Shown here in pieces: positions 7,896 to 15,733 of a DNA stretch of 38,320 nt. A program made the translations under genes and the position numbers. Positions within the stretch are counted from its first letter, which is position 1. Every line of letters starts with the position of its first letter. The notes beneath the pieces were generated by a model, which ran no database searches, was not told the origin of the DNA, and saw nothing but the letters and a program-made list of their open reading frames with translations. This stretch comes from a virus. The DNA is taken from the IMG/VR virus record IMGVR_UViG_3300029910_000060, positions 1 to 38,320 of that record; one strand, written 5' to 3'.

Positions 7896-8395
7896 ATCCT
7901 TATGTACTGCTCGGCGCACTGGTAGCGGCAATTGGCCTTGCCGCAGGGGGCTACTCCTACGGGCACCACCAGGAGGCGCTAGCCTTCAACGCTTTCAAGG
8001 CAGAGCAGGCTGCTGTCGCGGAGAAAGCCGCCGCCGACTCGGAAGCCCGCGCCCGCGCCGCTGAACAAGCGGCTTCGATCAACTTGGCGCAAGTTGCGTC
8101 AACCTATCAGGAGCAGGTCAATGCGCTCACTAAAACTCGCGATTCCCTTATCGCTTCTGCCGGTACTGTTCATCGGGTGTACGTCCGTGTCGCCAGTCCC
8201 GGTGCAGTTGTCGTGCCCCAAACTGCCGCCGGTGGATCCGGCGATAACGCAACAGGTATCGCCGCATTGGATAGCCGATCTGCAAGCTTTTTCTACAACG
8301 AATTCGCAGCCGCTGATCAGCTCGCCTACCAACTCGCTGCCGCCCAAAAAGTGATTGCCGCTGACCGAGTGACTTGCAACGGAGCCGCGCCTTGA
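7892..8395 (+). CDS. Rz: Inner-membrane spanin subunit (Rz-like)
   Basis: The 167-residue protein has an N-terminal signal-anchor (residues 5-24, LLGALVAAIGLAAGGYSYG) followed by a long Ala/Glu/Lys periplasmic coiled coil (about 28-90) and a variable C-terminal part. This is the i-spanin layout. It works with the lipoprotein encoded inside it in the +1 frame (8121-8354) to fuse inner and outer membranes at lysis. Rz/Rz1 pairs occur in phages of Gram-negative hosts. The start overlaps the preceding stop (ATGA). Confidence 0.85.
   Translation: MNPYVLLGALVAAIGLAAGGYSYGHHQEALAFNAFKAEQAAVAEKAAADSEARARAAEQAASINLAQVASTYQEQVNALTKTRDSLIASAGTVHRVYVRVASPGAVVVPQTAAGGSGDNATGIAALDSRSASFFYNEFAAADQLAYQLAAAQKVIAADRVTCNGAAP
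8121..8354 (+). CDS. Rz1: Outer-membrane spanin lipoprotein (Rz1-like), nested in Rz
   Basis: The 77-residue protein lies wholly within the Rz gene in another frame. It has a short charged start, a hydrophobic signal (IPLSLLPVLFI) and a lipobox ending in IGC at residue 20, so the mature lipoprotein would start at that Cys. A Pro-containing region (CPKLPPVDP) follows, as in Rz1 proteins. I chose the ATG at 8121 over the longer reading frame because AGGAG lies at 8110-8114 and the signal peptide then begins correctly. Confidence 0.85.
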   Translation: MRSLKLAIPLSLLPVLFIGCTSVSPVPVQLSCPKLPPVDPAITQQVSPHWIADLQAFSTTNSQPLISSPTNSLPPKK

Positions 8396-8955
8396 ACAAC
8401 CTGGTTAAAATCGCGCAGGGAATCGATACCGCGCCCTTGCTACTTGAGATTGCGCGTCAGCCCAACCTCTGGAACCGGCACGGCGTGCGCAAAACTGCGC
8501 CTGACACGCCGCATGCCGCGATGGACGATATCTGGCTTCGGTATAACGACGAGAAGCCGTTCAAGGAGTCAGGCGACTACTCGACGTTTAACGACGAACA
8601 CGATGCCAAGTTCTATCCCGAATGGTTTGCGCTTCCGAGCGCGCGGCCCCTCGTCTACGGCATGATGGCGCGCGTCCAGGCGGTGCGCCTGGGTGGCGTG
8701 ATGATCACGCGCATCCCCGCAGGCGGGAAGATCGAACCGCATTCGGACAAGGGCTGGCACGCAACGTATTACAATACGAAATTGTATGTCGTCTTGCAGT
8801 CCAATCCGCAGTGCGTGAACCGCGTGGAAGAAGAGCGCGTCGCGATGGCTCCGGGCGAAGTCTGGTACTTCGACAACACGATCGAGCACGAAGTCACGAA
8901 TGACGGCCCGGATGACCGGATTACTTTGATTATTTGCTTACGGTGCGAACGCTAA
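8392..8955 (+). CDS. 2-oxoglutarate/Fe(II) oxygenase, aspartyl/asparaginyl beta-hydroxylase-like
   Basis: The 187-residue protein shows the iron-binding facial triad H117-x-D119 (EPHSDKGW) and H166 (NTIEHEVTN), with R176 ten residues after the second His as the likely 2-oxoglutarate-binding residue. This spacing fits the Asp/Asn beta-hydroxylase branch. Enzymes of this fold hydroxylate protein side chains or small molecules, and the substrate here is unknown. The start is TTG at 8392: GGAG lies 7 bases upstream and TTGA overlaps the Rz stop. The stop overlaps the cupin start (TAATG), so the two enzymes should be made together. They lie between lysis and ejection-protein genes, an unusual place for metabolic enzymes. 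Confidence 0.8.
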   Translation: MNNLVKIAQGIDTAPLLLEIARQPNLWNRHGVRKTAPDTPHAAMDDIWLRYNDEKPFKESGDYSTFNDEHDAKFYPEWFALPSARPLVYGMMARVQAVRLGGVMITRIPAGGKIEPHSDKGWHATYYNTKLYVVLQSNPQCVNRVEEERVAMAPGEVWYFDNTIEHEVTNDGPDDRITLIICLRCER

Positions 8956-9287
8956 TGCCTGCACACGCCGCTTGGGAGATCGGATACGCCTTAGGTCACG
9001 CGAATGACCACATAAAGCACCACTCGGTTGGCGGAGTGTACGCCCGCGAACAGGCGCTCAAGGCCGGTAAGAAGGTCGAAAAACACGAGCACACCTACGA
9101 CCACCTGTCGTTTTTGTGCTCCGGTTCGGCTGTTCTCGAAGTGGACGGGGACATGCAAGTTATTCACGCGCCTCATGCAATTGAAGTCAAGGCCGGCAAG
9201 AAACATCAGATTCTCGCAATCACCGATATCGTCTGGCTTTGCATCCACGCGGAAAGCGTCGCAGATCCAGAAATAGCTAAGGAGTAA
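8955..9287 (+). CDS. Cupin-fold protein with metal-binding histidines
   Basis: The 110-residue protein is a single cupin domain. Motif 1 has H44-x-H46 and H50 (KHEHTYDH) followed by SGSAVLEVDG, and motif 2 has IEVKAGKKH with H84. These can bind a metal ion. Small cupins may be dioxygenases, isomerases, epimerases or sugar-binding proteins, so the reaction cannot be named. Coupling to the adjacent 2-oxoglutarate oxygenase suggests both act on one modification pathway (inference). I chose ATG 8955, which overlaps the oxygenase stop. Confidence 0.75.
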   Translation: MPAHAAWEIGYALGHANDHIKHHSVGGVYAREQALKAGKKVEKHEHTYDHLSFLCSGSAVLEVDGDMQVIHAPHAIEVKAGKKHQILAITDIVWLCIHAESVADPEIAKE

Positions 9288-9291
9288 GACC

Positions 9292-10362
9292 ATGCCGTGG
9301 GGAGCCGCCGCCGCCGTAGCGGGAACAGCGATATCGAGCGCCATGGCGCCAAGCGCCGGCAGTGCGGGCGCGAACTATTTCATGCAAGGCACTGCGGACC
9401 AAGCGAACAGCCAGTACCAGACGCTTGGGTACGACGCATACAACACGCTCGCCAGCAACTACGGCACGACCGTTAATAACGCTTGGAACAACTACGCCGG
9501 AGCGCAACAGAACGCGCAGCAATACGGCGGAGCGTATCAAAATGCGGCGAACGCGGCAGGATCGCAGTACGGCAACCTCTCTGCTACGCAGCAGGGCTAC
9601 GGGGCGCAGATGGGGCAGCAAGCGGCCCAGCTAGGGCAGCAAGCGACGCAAAATTACGGAACGCAGCAAGCCTTGCTGAATGCGGGTCAAAACGTCTACA
9701 ACACGGCGATGGACCCGCAAGGGGCGCTATACGCCCGCACAAGCCAGCAATTGCAAGATCAGACAGGGGCCACGAATTCGATGTACGGGCTCGGGTCTTC
9801 GGCTGCGGGGGCAGGAGTCGCGAATAACGCGATGTCGAATTTCAATATCGACTGGAACGCGCAACAGCTCCAAAATCAGGTGACAGGGCTAAATGCTTAT
9901 ACCGGTGCGGCTAATGCCGCCGGCAGCTACGGCTCGCTGGGTAATGCGGACTTATCGGGCGCTCAGGGCGCATACGGAAACTCGTCAACCATGTACGGCA
10001 ACGCCGCGAACAGCATGCTTCAAAGCGGCTCCGCGGGGTACGGTGCGGCGACTCAGATTAACGGTCAGAACACGACGGATTTGAACGCGTACAACAATTC
10101 CATGAACCAAGGCGTTTATTCGCCTATGAGCGCGATGCAGTCAACAGATCTCGGCTACATCTCGCAGGGGTCGAGTGCGGCGAATAGCGCAGCGCAGAAC
10201 CAGTACTCGGCGGCGTCGGCTCAGGCTAACCAGTGGGGGAACGCCGCGAGCGGAGCGATCAGCAGTATAGGTAGCGGGTTCGGTAACGGGTATAGCGGGT
10301 ACGGAAGCGCCACGAGTTCGCCATACTATAGCGGCAGTAACTCCTACGGCTTTACGATGTGA
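9292..10362 (+). CDS. Low-complexity internal virion protein, probable ejection protein
   Basis: The 356-residue protein is extremely rich in Ala, Gly, Asn, Gln, Ser and Tyr, with many AAGSQYG-like and NAA repeats. It has a hydrophobic N-terminus (about 4-20, GAAAAVAGTAISSAM) resembling a membrane-active segment. It is the first of three large genes in the position that ejection (internal core) proteins occupy in podoviruses such as P22 (gp7/gp20/gp16) and T7 (gp14-16). Such proteins leave the virion and form a conduit through the cell envelope. No specific homologue is recognised. An AAGGAG SD precedes the ATG. Confidence 0.55.
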   Translation: MPWGAAAAVAGTAISSAMAPSAGSAGANYFMQGTADQANSQYQTLGYDAYNTLASNYGTTVNNAWNNYAGAQQNAQQYGGAYQNAANAAGSQYGNLSATQQGYGAQMGQQAAQLGQQATQNYGTQQALLNAGQNVYNTAMDPQGALYARTSQQLQDQTGATNSMYGLGSSAAGAGVANNAMSNFNIDWNAQQLQNQVTGLNAYTGAANAAGSYGSLGNADLSGAQGAYGNSSTMYGNAANSMLQSGSAGYGAATQINGQNTTDLNAYNNSMNQGVYSPMSAMQSTDLGYISQGSSAANSAAQNQYSAASAQANQWGNAASGAISSIGSGFGNGYSGYGSATSSPYYSGSNSYGFTM

Positions 10363-10372
10363 GGCCCCCGCG

Positions 10373-11962
10373 ATGACAACCCCTTACGTCCCCCTCGTAA
10401 ACGGCGCTCAACAGTACGCGGATCTACGCGATCAGCGCGCGCGATACCAGATCGGCATGGCGCAGTTCCAGCAGCAGCAGCAAGACCGCCAACGCCAGCA
10501 AGCCGCGATGCAGGCGGCGGGGAATGCGTTGCCGCAACTTCTGCCGAGCGGGCAGGTTGCTGCGCAACCCGGTCAAGGGCAAATGCCGCCCCCGCCTCAA
10601 GCCCCGGCGCCCGGTCAGCCCTCGCAGCCGATGCAGCAACCCGGCCAGGGGCAACCACCGCAAGGTATGCCGATGCCCGGTCAGGGCATGCCTCCGGGGC
10701 AGCAGCAAGTCAACCAACCGCCGTTACCCCCTGGCGGCGCGCAAGGTCAGCCCCAACAGCCTCCGCCGTTCCGACCTATGCCGACTAGCCCGCCGACTAG
10801 CCCGCCGCCTCAGCAACAGGCTGCGCCGGCTGCTATCGCTCCGCCGCCCCAATCGCCTCAGCAACAGCCGCAAGCACCTCAGCAATCGGGGCCGCTCACC
10901 CTAGAAAGCGCGGTCAAGGTGCTGCAAGGTCAAGGGCTGTCGGGGGCCGACCTAATGGCAGGCTTGCAGCAACTTACGCCTTTGCTCGATAGCCAAGCCA
11001 AGCAGCAGGCGAACCAGTTGCAAACGCAGTTCAACAATGAGTTGAAGCTGCAAGCGGTTTCGGATCGGCACGACCAAATGGCTGAGCGTGTGCGCGAAGC
11101 GGATCAACGCGCACAAGATCGACAAGCGTCCCTCGCGGATCGGCAGCAGGCGCGCGCTGAGTCGAACGCGTTGCGCGGTGAAACCATCCAATTGCGCAAG
11201 CAGCAAATCGCGATGAGTAACGGGGATGACGCTAAGTTCTCGCCGGACGACCTGAAGTTCCTCGCGCAACAGGCACGCGCAGGCGATACGTCCGTCTACC
11301 AAAACCTCGGTCGCGGCGCGCAGGGCGCAAAGAACATCATCGCCTTGCGTCGCGAAGTGATGAAACAGACCCAGGAGGCGGGCGGCACGGGAGCGGACGT
11401 GGCTGCGTCGAATGCCGGGTTCCAGGGCGAGAAAGCAGCAGCGCGCACGGGCGCCACCAAAGCGGCGAATGTCGGCATGGCCGTCACTGAAGCGCAGCAA
11501 ACTTTCCCGCTGGTCCGGCAAGCCTCTGCCGCGCTGCCGCGTACGGAGTTTCCTGGCGTCAACCGGGCGCTGCAAGCTGCACAAACAGGTACGGGCGACC
11601 CGCGTGTTATCGCGCTCGGTACGGCGTTGAACACATCGGTGAACGCTTACGCTCGCGCTATCAGCCCTTCGGGCACGCCTACCGTGTCCGACAAGGAACA
11701 TGCGCGTGAGCTGCTGAATACGGCCAGCACCCCCGAGCAACTGAACGCTGTTCTCGGTATGATGGAAAAGGAAATGGCGGCGGCATCCAAAGCCCCGACC
11801 GAAGTCATGAACCGTCAGAAAGCGCGCATCTCAGGGCGCGACCAGCCGTCCGCGTCCGATACCGGCACGCCTGTTCGCATCTCTTCCGACTCGGAATACA
11901 ACGCGCTACCGTCCGGGGCTGAGTTCACCGCTCCCGATGGCTCGCACCGGAGAAAACCGTAA
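10373..11962 (+). CDS. Gln/Pro-rich internal virion protein, probable ejection protein
   Basis: The 529-residue protein has a Gln-rich start, a long Pro/Gln tract (about residues 60-170, PPQ/QQP/GQP motifs), then a helical Gln/Arg/Ala/Asp region (180-300) with coiled-coil character and a helical C-terminal part. Nothing enzymatic is visible. It sits between two similar large genes and overlaps the next start (TAATG), so the three are likely an ejection-protein set. The Pro/Gln tract is probably disordered, which would suit passage through a narrow portal. Function is inferred from composition and gene order. Confidence 0.5.
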   Translation: MTTPYVPLVNGAQQYADLRDQRARYQIGMAQFQQQQQDRQRQQAAMQAAGNALPQLLPSGQVAAQPGQGQMPPPPQAPAPGQPSQPMQQPGQGQPPQGMPMPGQGMPPGQQQVNQPPLPPGGAQGQPQQPPPFRPMPTSPPTSPPPQQQAAPAAIAPPPQSPQQQPQAPQQSGPLTLESAVKVLQGQGLSGADLMAGLQQLTPLLDSQAKQQANQLQTQFNNELKLQAVSDRHDQMAERVREADQRAQDRQASLADRQQARAESNALRGETIQLRKQQIAMSNGDDAKFSPDDLKFLAQQARAGDTSVYQNLGRGAQGAKNIIALRREVMKQTQEAGGTGADVAASNAGFQGEKAAARTGATKAANVGMAVTEAQQTFPLVRQASAALPRTEFPGVNRALQAAQTGTGDPRVIALGTALNTSVNAYARAISPSGTPTVSDKEHARELLNTASTPEQLNAVLGMMEKEMAAASKAPTEVMNRQKARISGRDQPSASDTGTPVRISSDSEYNALPSGAEFTAPDGSHRRKP

Positions 11963-13899
11963 TGGCAGGCTGGCAAGACGCACCGTTAGTAAGCGCGGGC
12001 GGAGGTAAAGCCGCGTGGGAAAGTGCGCCCGTCGTCAACCCCTCCGCGCCGTCGGCGGGGAAACCGCCTGAACAGCCTCCGCAGAACATGACTGCCTTTG
12101 TCGGCGGCAACTTGTCCAAAGGCGTGGCTGATGTCGCGGGTTTACCGGTCGATCTCGCAAATTCCGCTATTGAAGGCGTGAAGGGCTTGGCAAATGCAGG
12201 CGGCGCGAAACTGAAGGCAGAACAAACCCCTGTCGGCGGTTCGGAATGGATCAAGCAACAGCTTTCGAAGATTGGATCGATAGGCCCGAGTGCGGAACCG
12301 CGCACCCCCGGTCAGCGCATTGTTGCCGCTGGCTTAGAAGCCGCGCCTTCGGCTGTCCTGCCGGGGGGCGGTGCGAAGGCACTTCCGCGTATCGGTGCAG
12401 CAGCAGGTAGCGGCGCAGGAGGCGAAGTCGGCCGGCAAATCGGTGGCGTGCCGGGACAGATCGCCGGATCGCTGGTTGGTGGCGGCCTCGGCGGTATGGC
12501 AGGTGCAGAGAAGGGTATTCCGAAGCCGCCTTCCGAAGCCGCGCGCGCGTCCGATTCTTCGGGGATTCCGCTGACGATCGGGCAAGAAAGCGGAAGCAAG
12601 GTGCTGACCGGCGTAGAGAATAAACTCCGCGAGTTGTTCACTTCGTCGGGCGTAGCACATCGCGACGCGTTGAATCAGGCGGTAGCAGGCGCGAACAGCG
12701 TGGAGAAGCTCGCGGGCCAGGTGGCGGGCGCGACAGCTAACCCGGAGCAAATCGGTAACCAGCTGCGCTCCGCCTATAAGACTACCGTTTCACGACTGGC
12801 TGACGTGCGCAGCAAGCAAGCGACGGCAGATTATGGCGACGTGCGTAAGGTAGCGGGCGATGCGCCCGTGATCAAGTACCAAAATACGCTCGACGCCCTC
12901 GACAAGATAATCGCGGAAAATAAGAACGTGCCCGCTGGGGATTCGGTCAAGGTCGCGAAACAGGCGCAATCAATGCGCGATCTTCTAGCGGAGCAAGGTA
13001 CCGCAACCGTCAACGATGCGATGAAGACGCGCAGTGCGTGGGGGAAGGCGGCGGCGCGTAGCGGCAACATTTTTTCCGACATTGACCCGAACGCAAATCA
13101 GCTTCTCGCCAAGCGCCTGTTCGGCGCGGTCAATGCGGACTTCGATGCTGCGAGCACGGCTCAAACTCCTATCGCCCAGGCGTTGAAGAAGGCGAATACG
13201 AACTACGCCAAAGCGTCGCAGTCGATAGACTTCGTTGCGAAGTCCGCGCTCGGCAAGCTCCTGGGCGAAGACGTAACCGATGCTATGGGTAGTGGGCAGA
13301 CAGCAAGCACCAAAGCGCCGGAGTTGATCGCAAAACGCTACCTCGACATGACGCCAAGTCAATCGCGGTCTGTGACTTCTATTCTGAAGCGTAATGCGCC
13401 CGACGTGCTTCAACAGGCGAAAGCTTTCGTCTTGAAAAACGGCCTTGAGCAGGCGAAAAACGATACTCCCGGCGCGCTGCCAATTTCGTTTGCCAAGTTC
13501 CGAAGCCAGATGGACAAGGTAGAACCCAAGATGAAAGAGATGGGCTTTACGCCGAAAGAAATTCAAAGCATTAAAGATATCACGGACACAATGGCACGCG
13601 CGGGTGACCGGACAGGTAAGAATCCTTCCGGGACGGCAGCATCCGCGCAAGCGGGCGGCATCGCCGGTGCGGCATTCGTCCACCCACTTGCGGCACTCGG
13701 CGCGGCGGCGACGCCTTTCATCTTGTCAAAAGCCTTGCTTACGGACAAGGGGCGCGACTTGCTGCGCGCCGCGATGAGCAAGACAAACGGCAAGGGGCAA
13801 GCGGCGGCACTCGGCGCGCTGCGCGGATTGATGCCCGCTGCTAGTCAGAGTGGTGCGGCGCAAGCACCAACAGGGCAGCTAGCATCACCGCCTCAATGA
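11962..13899 (+). CDS. Large internal virion protein, probable ejection protein (P22 gp16-like by context)
   Basis: The 645-residue protein starts with a Gly/Ala/Pro-rich part. It then has two Gly/Ala hydrophobic stretches (about 125-185, GGGAKALP through GGGLGGMAG), a long helical middle region (200-540) and a hydrophobic Ala-rich segment (about 565-595, GGIAGAAFVHPLAALGAAATPFIL). Membrane-active helices in an otherwise soluble virion protein are typical of ejection proteins. It is the last gene of the rightward virion operon and ends 30 bases before the convergent stop of a small secreted protein. No transglycosylase motif is visible. Confidence 0.55.
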   Translation: MAGWQDAPLVSAGGGKAAWESAPVVNPSAPSAGKPPEQPPQNMTAFVGGNLSKGVADVAGLPVDLANSAIEGVKGLANAGGAKLKAEQTPVGGSEWIKQQLSKIGSIGPSAEPRTPGQRIVAAGLEAAPSAVLPGGGAKALPRIGAAAGSGAGGEVGRQIGGVPGQIAGSLVGGGLGGMAGAEKGIPKPPSEAARASDSSGIPLTIGQESGSKVLTGVENKLRELFTSSGVAHRDALNQAVAGANSVEKLAGQVAGATANPEQIGNQLRSAYKTTVSRLADVRSKQATADYGDVRKVAGDAPVIKYQNTLDALDKIIAENKNVPAGDSVKVAKQAQSMRDLLAEQGTATVNDAMKTRSAWGKAAARSGNIFSDIDPNANQLLAKRLFGAVNADFDAASTAQTPIAQALKKANTNYAKASQSIDFVAKSALGKLLGEDVTDAMGSGQTASTKAPELIAKRYLDMTPSQSRSVTSILKRNAPDVLQQAKAFVLKNGLEQAKNDTPGALPISFAKFRSQMDKVEPKMKEMGFTPKEIQSIKDITDTMARAGDRTGKNPSGTAASAQAGGIAGAAFVHPLAALGAAATPFILSKALLTDKGRDLLRAAMSKTNGKGQAAALGALRGLMPAASQSGAAQAPTGQLASPPQ

Positions 13900-13928
13900 A
13901 GTTGAACGCCATATCAGGAGTTACCATT

Positions 13929-14180
13929 TCAGTACCTCGGCACAGGACCGTAAGGCCCGTACTGACGGTTTTGCAGTTGGGCGTTCAGGTTCATTTGCTC
14001 CATCGCCTGCGCTTGGCGTTGCAAGGCTTCGGTTTGCTGATAGGCCTGTTGTTGTGCTTTAAGTTGCTGCATTTCATACGATCGACATCGCATGTCGCGC
14101 ATGGGGTCGTTAGTCGAGGGGCAGAAAGCATTAGCGACGATGGGCGACGCGGCGAGCAGCAAGGCGAGAATGAGTTTCAT
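13929..14180 (-). CDS. Small secreted Gln/Met-rich protein
   Basis: The 83-residue protein has a clear Sec signal peptide (MKLILALLLAASPIVANA) with likely cleavage after ANA. The mature part has two Cys and is rich in Gln, Met, Arg and Tyr, with helical QQ-rich repeats and a Tyr-Gly-Pro tail. No family is recognised. It is transcribed alone, leftward, against the virion operon, from its own promoter carrying the shared GCARYTGC box. GGAGATCACC precedes the ATG. A periplasmic product expressed from a dedicated promoter suggests host-envelope modification, such as superinfection exclusion (inference). Confidence 0.7.
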   Translation of the reverse strand: MKLILALLLAASPIVANAFCPSTNDPMRDMRCRSYEMQQLKAQQQAYQQTEALQRQAQAMEQMNLNAQLQNRQYGPYGPVPRY

Positions 14181-14203
14181 GGTGATCTCCAGTTGTTACG
14201 GCC

Positions 14204-14232
14204 ACTATAGCAGTTGCAAAACGAGAATACAA
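14204..14232 (-). promoter_or_regulatory. Sigma70-type promoter with shared phage box
   Basis: On the minus strand the -35 is TTGTAT (14232-14227) and the -10 is TATAGT (14209-14204), with a 17-base spacer. The spacer ends in GCAACTGC, part of the 18-bp element also found at 20392, 25198 and 30713. It drives the small secreted gene 24 bases downstream. The -35 touches the ATG of the divergent ATP-grasp gene, so occupancy could affect both. Confidence 0.75.
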
Positions 14233-15578
14233 TGCGAATTTTGGTGATCGATGTTGGTTCTAACGCTCTCGACTTGTGCATGCGCTGGCAGCAGCAAGGC
14301 CACGAGGTGCGCTGGTACGACAAGCCGCGCCCGGACGGCACGGACCGGCACGCAGGCGAAGGCATCGTCACCAAGATCACGGACTTCGGCGATTTGCGCA
14401 AGAAGTGGATCGGCTGGGCCGATATGATCTACACCCCTGACAACGTGTGCTATCTCGATTTGCTTGAACCGTACCGCAAGATCGGCTACCCGGTTTTCGG
14501 CTGCAATCTCGACGCCGTAGAGTGGGAATTGGACCGTGAAGTCGGGCAGAAAGTCATGGAAGAGTGCGGACTGAAGACGATTCCCGGCAAGACGTTTCAC
14601 GATTACGACACCGCCACGGCGTACGTGAAAAAGCACGGCAAGGCCTTCGTTTCGAAGCCCTCGGGCGATGGTGAGCGCGCCATGTCCTATGTCGCAAACA
14701 ACGCCGCCGATCTGGTCTACATGTTGCAGCGCTGGAAGGGCGTCGATAAATACCGTAAAGCCGCGAAGGAAATGGGTTTTATCCTCCAGGAGAAGGTGAA
14801 CGGCGTTGCCGAGATGGCGGTCGGCGGATGGTTCATCCCAGGCGTTGGCTGGTCGAAAGCCGGATGGGTTGAAAACTTCGAGCACAAGTCCCTCTTCGCT
14901 GGCGACCTGGGCGTAGCCACGGGGGAGATGGGTACGATCGTGCGCGTCGTGAAGAAGTCAAAACTCGCTGACATGATGCTTAAACCGATCACCGATCACC
15001 TTCACGCGGTTGGTTATGTCGGCTATGTTGACGTGGCCACAATTATCGACGAAGACGGTACGCCTTGGCCTCTTGAATTCACCATGCGCGACGGATGGCC
15101 TATCCGCCACAACCTGACATCGCTCATTGAAGGCGACCAAGCGCAGTGGATGCTCGATGCGCTCAATGGGCGCGATACGCTGAAGATCAAGACCGATTTG
15201 GTGAGCGCGAGTGTCGTTATGGCGCTGCCGGACTTCCCATACTCCCGCATCACGAACCGCGAACTGTGTGGCATTCCGGTCTATGGTGCCGAAGACTTAG
15301 CGCACCTCCACTGGTCGGAAATGATGATCGGTGATGCGCCGCGCGAGGTGAACGGGAAAGTTGTCGACCTGCCGGGGCCGGTTACGGCGGGTGATTACAC
15401 CCTGGTCGCGACCGGCGAAGGCGCGACCGTTTCCGGCGCTCGGCGAAGCGTGTACAGTGCGATCAAGAAAGTTAAAGTACCGAACAGCCCCTTCTATCGC
15501 GTCGATATCGGTTCGAAGATGCGAAAGCAGTTACCGGTTCTTCAGGCTCTCGGATTTGCAATAGGAATGGAGTATTGA
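14232..15578 (+). CDS. PurD-like ATP-grasp ligase
   Basis: The 448-residue protein resembles phosphoribosylamine-glycine ligase in architecture. It has an N-terminal nucleotide-fold domain (MRILVIDVGSN), an ATP-grasp lid with the VSKPSGDGERA strand-loop (140-150, probable ATP-binding K142), and a C-terminal catalytic strand DEDGTPWPLEFTMRDGWP (273-290) whose E282 would bind Mg-ATP. ATP-grasp enzymes join a carboxylate to an amine via an acyl phosphate. The usual GSGGREHA motif of true PurD is replaced by DVGSNALDL, so the substrate probably differs from the purine pathway. I chose ATG 14232 because the longer TTG start would lie in the opposing promoter. SD is weak. Nothing else for purine synthesis is nearby. 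Confidence 0.75.
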   Translation: MRILVIDVGSNALDLCMRWQQQGHEVRWYDKPRPDGTDRHAGEGIVTKITDFGDLRKKWIGWADMIYTPDNVCYLDLLEPYRKIGYPVFGCNLDAVEWELDREVGQKVMEECGLKTIPGKTFHDYDTATAYVKKHGKAFVSKPSGDGERAMSYVANNAADLVYMLQRWKGVDKYRKAAKEMGFILQEKVNGVAEMAVGGWFIPGVGWSKAGWVENFEHKSLFAGDLGVATGEMGTIVRVVKKSKLADMMLKPITDHLHAVGYVGYVDVATIIDEDGTPWPLEFTMRDGWPIRHNLTSLIEGDQAQWMLDALNGRDTLKIKTDLVSASVVMALPDFPYSRITNRELCGIPVYGAEDLAHLHWSEMMIGDAPREVNGKVVDLPGPVTAGDYTLVATGEGATVSGARRSVYSAIKKVKVPNSPFYRVDIGSKMRKQLPVLQALGFAIGMEY

Positions 15579-15580
15579 TT

Positions 15581-15733
15581 ATGCCTGCTAAAAGTAAGGT
15601 TCAGTCCAGAGCTATGCACGCCGCTGCCGAAGGCAAATCTTCCAAAGTGCCAGCGAAAGTCGGCAAGAAGTTTGTCGAAGAGCAGCACGGCAAAAACCTG
15701 AAGCGGCTTCCTGAACGGCGGACCCGGAAATGA
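15581..15733 (+). CDS. Small basic protein
   Basis: The gene encodes 50 residues rich in Lys, Arg and Ala, with no hydrophobic segment. It starts two bases after the ATP-grasp stop, with AGGAATGGAG upstream, and its TGA overlaps the ATG of the next gene (ATGA), which supports real translation. Composition resembles the other short basic proteins near the terminase and portal genes. A nucleic-acid-associated or structural role is possible, but no family is recognised. Confidence 0.6.
   Translation: MPAKSKVQSRAMHAAAEGKSSKVPAKVGKKFVEEQHGKNLKRLPERRTRK

Noticed and set aside
13896-14210. Rightward open frame opposite the small secreted protein
   Set aside because: The leftward frame has a signal peptide, a good SD and a promoter. 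The rightward one has a Leu/Arg-rich shadow composition and no SD.
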